Below, piece by piece: positions 15,397 to 19,552 of a stretch of DNA of 19,552 nt. The notes beneath the pieces are model-generated. The model searched no databases. It worked only from the letters and a program-made list of their open reading frames with translations, and had not been told where the DNA came from. Each line of letters begins with the position of its first letter. Position 1 is the stretch's first letter. A program made the translations under genes and the position numbers. Source of the stretch: Actinocrinis sp046724665 (GTDB lineage: Bacteria > Actinomycetota > Actinomycetes > Streptomycetales > Catenulisporaceae). The stretch lies in NCBI GenBank assembly GCA_046724665.1, contig JBKOWZ010000319.1, positions 1 to 19,552 of the forward strand, given 5' to 3'.

Positions 15397-17226
15397 TCAG
15401 ACGGCGGCGCCTACTTCTGCGGGAGTGTCGGTGAGGAAGCCGCCTGACTGGTGCTGCCAGAGTTTCGCGTAGGCGCCCTGGGAGGCGAGCAGTTCGTGGT
15501 GCGTGCCCTGCTCGATGATCCGGCCTCGGTCGAGGACGATGAGCCGGTCCATGCCGGCGACGGTGCTGAGGCGGTGCGCCACCACGAGGGCGGTGCGGCC
15601 TTCCATCAGCCGCCACAGTGCCTCCTGGACGAGGATCTCGCTCTCGGAGTCCAGGGCACTGGTCGCCTCGTCGAGCAGCAGGATCGGAGCGTCGCGCAGG
15701 ATGGCCCGGGCCAGCGCGACGCGCTGGCGTTGTCCGCCCGACAGCTTCACGCCGCGTTCGCCCACCATCGTGTCGTAACCGTCGGGCAGGCTGGCCACGA
15801 ACTCGGCGACGTGTGCGGCCTCGGCCGCGCGGTAGATCTCGGCGTCGGTGACGTCCGGCCGGGCGAACGCGATGTTGTCGCGCAGTGAGCGGTGGAACAT
15901 CGCCGGGTCCTGCGGCACGTAGGCGATCTGGCTGCGCAGGTCGGCTTGGCGCAGGTCGCGGATGTCCTGGCCGTCGATCAGGATGCGCCCGCCGTCGATG
16001 TCGGTCATCCGTAGCAGCAGCCTGGTCAGCGTGCTCTTGCCGCCGCCGGAGCGGCCCACCAGTCCGACTCTGGCCCCGCCGGGCACGAGCAGGTCGAGTT
16101 CGTCGAAGAGCGGCTCGCCGCTGCTGTAGCCGAAGGTCACCCGCTCGAAGCGGATCTCGGCGGACCGGGGCCGCAGCGGCTGCGGCTCCACCGGGTCGAG
16201 TACGGTCGCCGGCGTGCGCAGCAGGGCGGTGAACTGCGCGGCCTCGGTCATCGCGCTTTCCAGGTTGCGATAGATCCGGCTGAATTCGAACATGATCCGC
16301 GTCGCGCCCGAATAGTAGGCGAAGACGACCACGATCGCCGCCACCCCCTGGCCTCGGGCGGCGAGGGTGGCTGCCAACAGCAGTCCGAGGCCGATAGTCA
16401 GCACGGACATCGGCGCGATCAGCGTATCGACGCGCAGGTTGCTGTAGTCCCAGGAGCGCAGCGAGAGCCGCCTGGCGTGCGCGACCCGGGAGCGGTGCTC
16501 GGCGGCCTCCCGCCGTTCGGCGGCGAAGGCCCGCACGGTGTCCATGTTCGTCAGGCTGTCCGCAACATGGCCCGCGACGCGGGCGATCGCCGCCTCGCGC
16601 TCATCGACCAGGGACTGGCGGCGGCGGATGACCGGCACCACGGCCAGGGCCGTGACCGCGATCATCCCCACCAACACGACCACCAGCCACGGGTCGTAGC
16701 GCCACAGCACGACCGACCCGAAGGCCAGTGGGACGAGATTGCCCACGACCTCGAACACCAGCGTGTCAGCGGCCTGCTCGAACCGGGAGGCGAAACTCAG
16801 CACCCGCTTCGTGAGCGAGCCGGCGAAGTTGTCGTGGAAGAAAGCGGAGTCCTTGGCGAACAACGCGTCCAGGCCCACCACATACAGATGCTCGATACCC
16901 AGCGCGTCAAGGCGATTCAGAAAGTGGATGCCGATGCGCCAAAACACCTCGGAGAACAGCAGAATGCCGGTGAAACCGAGCACATAGGGAAGCATCGAGC
17001 CGAAAGCGAGGTGAGCATTGCCGGCGATCCGGGTGACCAGCCGCGCGACGACCAGCGGCGCGAGGTAGAGGATACCGATGTTCCCCAATGCCGGCCCCAG
17101 CACGCCAGGCAGCGCGAAACGCCAGAGCCGAGTCAACTCGCGCCAGTAATAGCGCACCGCGAGCATCACCGAACCCTTGTCCGGCTTCTCCTCGCCCTCG
17201 GCCTCAGCCACGCGTGAAACACCCAT
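15397..17226 (-). CDS. ABC exporter, fused membrane and ATPase domains
   Basis: A 609-residue half-size type IV (ABCB/MsbA-like) exporter that should work as a dimer. Residues about 25-330 form the six-helix membrane domain (for example GSMLPYVLGFTGILLFSEV and WLVVVLVGMIAVTALAVVPV). Residues about 350-595 are the ATPase, with Walker A GRSGGGKST, Q-loop YVPQDPAMF, signature LSGGQ, Walker B ILLLDEATSALD and H-loop AHRLST. ATG 17226 is chosen for AGGAG 8 nt upstream; an adjacent GTG at 17229 is possible. It is on the same strand as the biosynthetic operon, 110 bp ahead of the oxygenase. It may therefore export the product or protect the host, or it may simply be a neighbour. No partner half-transporter is present. 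Confidence 0.9.
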   Translation of the reverse strand: MGVSRVAEAEGEEKPDKGSVMLAVRYYWRELTRLWRFALPGVLGPALGNIGILYLAPLVVARLVTRIAGNAHLAFGSMLPYVLGFTGILLFSEVFWRIGIHFLNRLDALGIEHLYVVGLDALFAKDSAFFHDNFAGSLTKRVLSFASRFEQAADTLVFEVVGNLVPLAFGSVVLWRYDPWLVVVLVGMIAVTALAVVPVIRRRQSLVDEREAAIARVAGHVADSLTNMDTVRAFAAERREAAEHRSRVAHARRLSLRSWDYSNLRVDTLIAPMSVLTIGLGLLLAATLAARGQGVAAIVVVFAYYSGATRIMFEFSRIYRNLESAMTEAAQFTALLRTPATVLDPVEPQPLRPRSAEIRFERVTFGYSSGEPLFDELDLLVPGGARVGLVGRSGGGKSTLTRLLLRMTDIDGGRILIDGQDIRDLRQADLRSQIAYVPQDPAMFHRSLRDNIAFARPDVTDAEIYRAAEAAHVAEFVASLPDGYDTMVGERGVKLSGGQRQRVALARAILRDAPILLLDEATSALDSESEILVQEALWRLMEGRTALVVAHRLSTVAGMDRLIVLDRGRIIEQGTHHELLASQGAYAKLWQHQSGGFLTDTPAEVGAAV

Positions 17227-17530
17227 CACGCCGGCTCCTCACCGTGTCGCAGGGTTGACAGGACTAAACAGGGTTAAAGCAGGATGCAGCGATAGGCCGC
17301 CGCCAGAGCTCTCAGTGTCCCAGCACGGCGGCAAGGTCGTCCAAGGGTTTTCCGCTCCTGCCCCCGTGTGGTCAAGCGAGCCCGCCACAATCAGTACGCC
17401 GTGAAAAGGAGAAGGAGGCTGACGTCGGCTGCCGGCATGAAGGCTCGCCCACAAGCCCAGTGCCAGGCAGCGTCGAACTCGCAGCATGATCAAACTAGGC
17501 TACGCGGAAATGAGGCGAGGCCGACTCCAG
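17227..17530. other. Intergenic region upstream of the ABC exporter
   Basis: About 300 bp with no convincing gene. It should hold the promoter of the ABC exporter. It contains four CAGG-type repeats (17250-17286). It also has a purine-rich AAGGAGAAGGAGG on the plus strand near 17406-17418 that resembles a ribosome site, but it is followed only by a short open stretch of poor coding quality that runs into the opposite gene. Confidence 0.4.
17250..17286. promoter_or_regulatory. Phased CAGGGTT-type direct repeats
   Basis: CAGGGTT (17250), CAGGACT (17259), CAGGGTT (17269) and CAGGATG (17280) recur every 9-11 bp, about one helical turn, 25-60 bp upstream of the ABC exporter start. Repeats on one face of the helix suggest cooperative binding of a regulator. 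Which regulator is unknown. Confidence 0.35.
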
Positions 17531-18217
17531 CTAGCGCTTCCTGGGACGCGTCGTCACCTTCCTGACTTCAGGAAGTCGCAGCTCTGCCGCCGAGGTCGGA
17601 ACGAGCCGGGTGACCGCCGACGGCAGCTGCCCGACCGTGAACACGCGGACTGAGTTCTCGATCCGCACGGCTGTGAACGAGGCCTCAGACGGAACGTCGT
17701 CCGGCATGGCGATCGCGTGGCGGCCGGGTTCGAGCTGCCCGTCGAACACGACGGCGTGTGCGCTCTTGGGCTCCGGGGGCTGGAATGACGTGCCCCACCA
17801 CGCCTCGACGGTGGCGTGCGCCGCCTTGGCGAGCGTGATCAGCACCGATCGTCGGGAATCGTCGTAGACGGCCTCCGCGCCCGCGGGCGGCTCGGTCGCG
17901 GCGACGGCTTCGACCTGGGCCGCGATCAGCCCCGCGATGCCGGCGAGCCCCTGGACGAAGGTCACCTTGGGATTCAGCTTGGACACCTCCTCGCGAAGGT
18001 ACTGCTTCCTGTCCATCGGGACCAAGCCCCCGAACACGAGGATGTCGAGGTCTGATACGTCGTAGTCGTCGAGGACGTCGTCGAACTGGTTCGTGGCGTC
18101 GGCCTCATAGCCCCTGCCTCGCAGGATGTCGATCGCTTCGAGGAGCACGGTCGGGCTTCGGCCGATGATCAGGACGCGCCTAGCTTCGGCTTCGCGGGCG
18201 GCAGCGGTGGTACTCAT
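17531..18217 (-). CDS. Receiver-like protein of unknown function, divergent from MarR
   Basis: A 228-residue protein. The N-terminal 115 residues look like a response-regulator-type Rossmann fold: RRVLIIGRSPTVLLEAIDIL, then YDVSDLDILVFGGLVPMDR. The usual phosphorylated Asp position reads VFGG, so it is probably a pseudo-receiver or a small nucleotide-binding domain. The C-terminal half is strand-rich (HAVVFDGQLEPGRHAIAMPD, AVRIENSVRVFTVG). There is no DNA-binding domain, signal peptide or membrane segment. ATG 18217 has AAGGAGA about 5 nt upstream; the longer frame to 18289 would run through the operators. The three MarR-type operators directly upstream imply that it is the target of the adjacent repressor. 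Biochemical function is not known. Confidence 0.8.
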   Translation of the reverse strand: MSTTAAAREAEARRVLIIGRSPTVLLEAIDILRGRGYEADATNQFDDVLDDYDVSDLDILVFGGLVPMDRKQYLREEVSKLNPKVTFVQGLAGIAGLIAAQVEAVAATEPPAGAEAVYDDSRRSVLITLAKAAHATVEAWWGTSFQPPEPKSAHAVVFDGQLEPGRHAIAMPDDVPSEASFTAVRIENSVRVFTVGQLPSAVTRLVPTSAAELRLPEVRKVTTRPRKR

Positions 18218-18256
18218 GAGGTCTCCTTCGGGGCGGGTGGGACGAAGTGCGGTCAA

Positions 18257-18273
18257 TGTTGGCCGCGCCATTG
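18257..18273. promoter_or_regulatory. Degenerate MarR-type operator (site 1)
   Basis: TGTTGGCCGCGCCATTG has an intact left arm and a partly degenerate right arm of the TGTTGG-N5-CCAACA pattern. It abuts site 2. Confidence 0.45.
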
Positions 18274-18288
18274 TTGGCGATACCAACA
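18272..18288. promoter_or_regulatory. MarR-type operator (site 2)
   Basis: TGTTGGCGATACCAACA has perfect 6-bp arms with a 5-bp spacer. It lies between the divergent receiver-like and MarR genes. Confidence 0.7.
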
Positions 18289-18305
18289 TACATCAGCGTA
18301 CTATG

Positions 18306-18322
18306 TGTTGGCGTCGCCAACA
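18306..18322. promoter_or_regulatory. MarR-type operator (site 3)
   Basis: TGTTGGCGTCGCCAACA is a perfect 8+1+8 palindrome 18 bp upstream of the MarR start, well placed for autorepression. Confidence 0.75.
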
Positions 18323-18340
18323 ACTGTTAGTCTTGGCGTC

Positions 18341-18838
18341 ATGCCGGCCCGCCACAGTCAGTCCGACCGCACCCCCGACCGCATCAAGAACCGCCCGACG
18401 TGGCTCATCAGCCGGGCGTTCGCTCGCTCCTCAGCGATGCTCTCCGCGGGCTTCGAGCAGCACGGCGACGGGTTGCGCGGCTACCACTACCGTCTCCTGG
18501 CCGCGCTCGAGCAGTGGGGCCCGGCGAGCCAGGCCGATCTCGGGCGCGACACGGGCATCGACCGCAGCGACGTGACAGCCGCACTGACCGAGCTCGAGGC
18601 ACGCAAACTCATCGAGCGGCGAGCCGATCCCGAGAACAAGCGGCGAAACATCGTCACGATCACCCCCGACGGCATCAGCGAACTCGTCGCGCTCGACACG
18701 CTTGTCGGCAGAGTCCAGGACGACCTGCTCGCACCGTTGACCGAGGCTCAGCGGCACCAGCTCATCGGGCTGCTGCGGCGGCTCATCGAGCCAACCGACT
18801 TACCAGCACAAGAGCGCTCCCACGAATATAAGCCCTGA
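18341..18838 (+). CDS. MarR-family transcriptional regulator
   Basis: A 165-residue winged-helix regulator. The helix-turn-helix is QADLGRDTGIDRSDVTAAL, followed by ELEARKLIERRADPENKRRN, the recognition helix to wing with the conserved D-x-R-type region. After that come ITPDG and a C-terminal dimerisation helix (QRHQLIGLLRRLIEP). It is expected to bind as a dimer to the TGTTGG-N5-CCAACA sites in front of it, repressing itself and the divergent receiver-like gene. ATG 18341 lacks a ribosome site, so it may be leaderless or use a weak site; the upstream in-frame start at 18305 would put operator 3 inside the gene. The ligand is unknown, and a link to the biosynthetic cluster is only positional. 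Confidence 0.9.
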   Translation: MPARHSQSDRTPDRIKNRPTWLISRAFARSSAMLSAGFEQHGDGLRGYHYRLLAALEQWGPASQADLGRDTGIDRSDVTAALTELEARKLIERRADPENKRRNIVTITPDGISELVALDTLVGRVQDDLLAPLTEAQRHQLIGLLRRLIEPTDLPAQERSHEYKP

Positions 18839-18852
18839 TGTAAGCCCTGACG
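18829..18852 (+). repeat. 12-bp tandem duplication at the MarR stop
   Basis: TAAGCCCTGATG (18829-18840) is followed directly by TAAGCCCTGACG (18841-18852), 11 of 12 bases identical. The first copy contains the MarR stop codon, so the duplication adds no residues. Confidence 0.7.
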
Positions 18853-18869
18853 CCCAACACGTTCCAAGG

Positions 18870-19367
18870 TCAACGCAGGTGCGGGCCTTTTAGACGCGTC
18901 CACGTCACAGCGAGTGGAAACCCTGCCAGGGTCATTCGCAGCGTGTCATTGTTGACTCGCGTGACCTCGTAACGCTCGACTGTTAATGGCGTCAGATATT
19001 TGTCGGGACCGACCACCCTCTCGTGAAGCGGTGAGATGACCTTCTTCACCGCTCGAAGTGACGGCCCGACAAGAAGGGAGGTTGCGAAGCCGAAGGCTCC
19101 TCCATTTGCGCCCGTACACTCAAGAATGAGCAGAGGAGGCTGGCTCTTGCGGTTCTCGATTTTCCAGGTTCCCTTGAGCGTGTCGAGGAACGCCTTGTCT
19201 ATCAGCTTCTGAACGGCCATGTTGGGCGACTCGTTGCGCTCATAGTGCCCGTTGCCGGCAAGCGTGTATACAATTTCGTCGCTGCTGTCGTTTACGACGT
19301 TTGTTTGGCCTGGTGTAGGCTTACCGAGCGAGGCACGTATGCCCCTGCCGTACTTTTGGCGAAACAA
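18870..19367 (-). CDS. Lipocalin-like small beta-barrel protein, probably 5'-truncated
   Basis: At least 165 residues from a TTG at 19367, but the frame stays open back to 19424 and adds coding-like sequence: ETLVGTWRSESTWG. Together the pattern resembles bacterial lipocalin-like proteins. It has a first strand LVGTWR, a strand EIVYTLAGNGHYER (the tF-dG-Y-r motif), LKGTWKIE...LLILE, and a closing pair YEVTRVNNDTLRMTLAG with a terminal Arg. No ATG or GTG lies in frame upstream before a TGA at 19425-19427, so the natural N-terminus, perhaps with a signal sequence, seems to be missing. Base composition is less GC-rich than the neighbours, suggesting separate acquisition. It is convergent with MarR, 31 bp apart. 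The ligand is unknown and family assignment is tentative. Confidence 0.55.
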   Translation of the reverse strand: MFRQKYGRGIRASLGKPTPGQTNVVNDSSDEIVYTLAGNGHYERNESPNMAVQKLIDKAFLDTLKGTWKIENRKSQPPLLILECTGANGGAFGFATSLLVGPSLRAVKKVISPLHERVVGPDKYLTPLTVERYEVTRVNNDTLRMTLAGFPLAVTWTRLKGPHLR

Positions 19368-19429
19368 GCCCCACGTAGATTCGCTGCGCCACGTGCCGAC
19401 GAGCGTCTCATGACCCGAGTTGGCTCACT

Positions 19430-19552
19430 TTAGTGTGCAGGCTGGTTGGCGTTGTTGAGTGCTTCGAGTGCTTGGCGTAGGTCTGCGGGTAAGGGGTCTG
19501 CGGCGGTGATGGTGTGGGTGCCGGCTTGGATCTGGATGGTGCGGTAGCGGCG
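19430..19552 (-). CDS. 3' end of an unidentified gene, runs off the window
   Basis: The minus strand is open from the window edge to TAA at 19430-19432. The 40 visible residues include YRTIQIQAGTHTITAADPLP and DLRQALEALNNANQ. Third positions are strongly C-biased, so this is coding. The tail could belong to an integrase-core transposase, which would fit the truncated gene beside it, but I cannot identify the family from this fragment. Confidence 0.5.
   Translation of the reverse strand, partial: RRYRTIQIQAGTHTITAADPLPADLRQALEALNNANQPAH

Noticed and set aside
17368..17565. Short plus-strand gene behind AAGGAGAAGGAGG
   Set aside because: The Shine-Dalgarno-like run is good, but the nearest ATG (17437) is about 18 nt away. 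The peptide is low-complexity and overlaps the end of the receiver-like gene on the other strand.
1..19552. CRISPR arrays, rRNA genes, replication origin, phage structural genes
   Set aside because: No regularly spaced repeats, rRNA-like sequence, DnaA-box cluster or phage motif was seen on reading the window.

Overview
The window comes from a high-GC actinomycete, most likely Streptomyces or a relative. The evidence is strong G/C bias at third codon positions, GTG/ATG starts with AGGAG-type ribosome sites, a tRNA-Leu gene that does not encode CCA, SARP and MarR regulators, and typical secondary-metabolism enzyme families. Everything here is read by eye from the sequence; no searches were run.

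Left flank (1-4500): a decayed IS630-type transposase remnant, a membrane glycosyltransferase of the egghead-like GT2 group, an unrecognised 305-residue protein, and an intact tRNA-Leu(GAG). About 520 bp of gene-poor sequence follows the tRNA.

Core (about 4500-17230): a minus-strand biosynthetic cluster. In transcription order it holds an ABC exporter, a fusion of a glutamine-amidotransferase-like domain to a clavaminate-synthase-like Fe(II)/2-oxoglutarate oxygenase, an ATP-grasp ligase, an MFS exporter, a second ATP-grasp ligase, a lysine/ornithine N-hydroxylase, a small cupin, a FAD amino-acid oxidase-like enzyme and a methionyl-tRNA-synthetase-like enzyme. From the oxygenase onward the genes are tightly packed (4- to 86-nt overlaps, gaps of at most 59 nt). 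The last four enzymes match the known N-N bond-forming set (lysine N-hydroxylase, cupin, MetRS-like, FAD oxidase), as in s56-p1 biosynthesis. The expected chemistry is N6-hydroxylation of lysine, coupling to an amino acid as a hydrazine, and oxidative C-N cleavage to release a hydrazino acid. The two ATP-grasp ligases and the hydroxylase would then build a small NRPS-free pseudopeptide that the MFS and ABC proteins export.

The cluster looks damaged at its left end. A convergent plus-strand SARP/AfsR-type regulator carries an in-frame TGA and stops abruptly in its NTPase domain near 5519. At the same point the MetRS-like gene loses its 3' end and runs on through the antisense strand of the regulator. 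A deletion between two convergent genes explains both truncations.

Right flank (17230-19552): a receiver-like protein divergent from a MarR regulator, with three 17-bp operator-like palindromes between them. Next come a lipocalin-like protein that seems to lack its 5' end and the 3' end of another reading frame running off the window.
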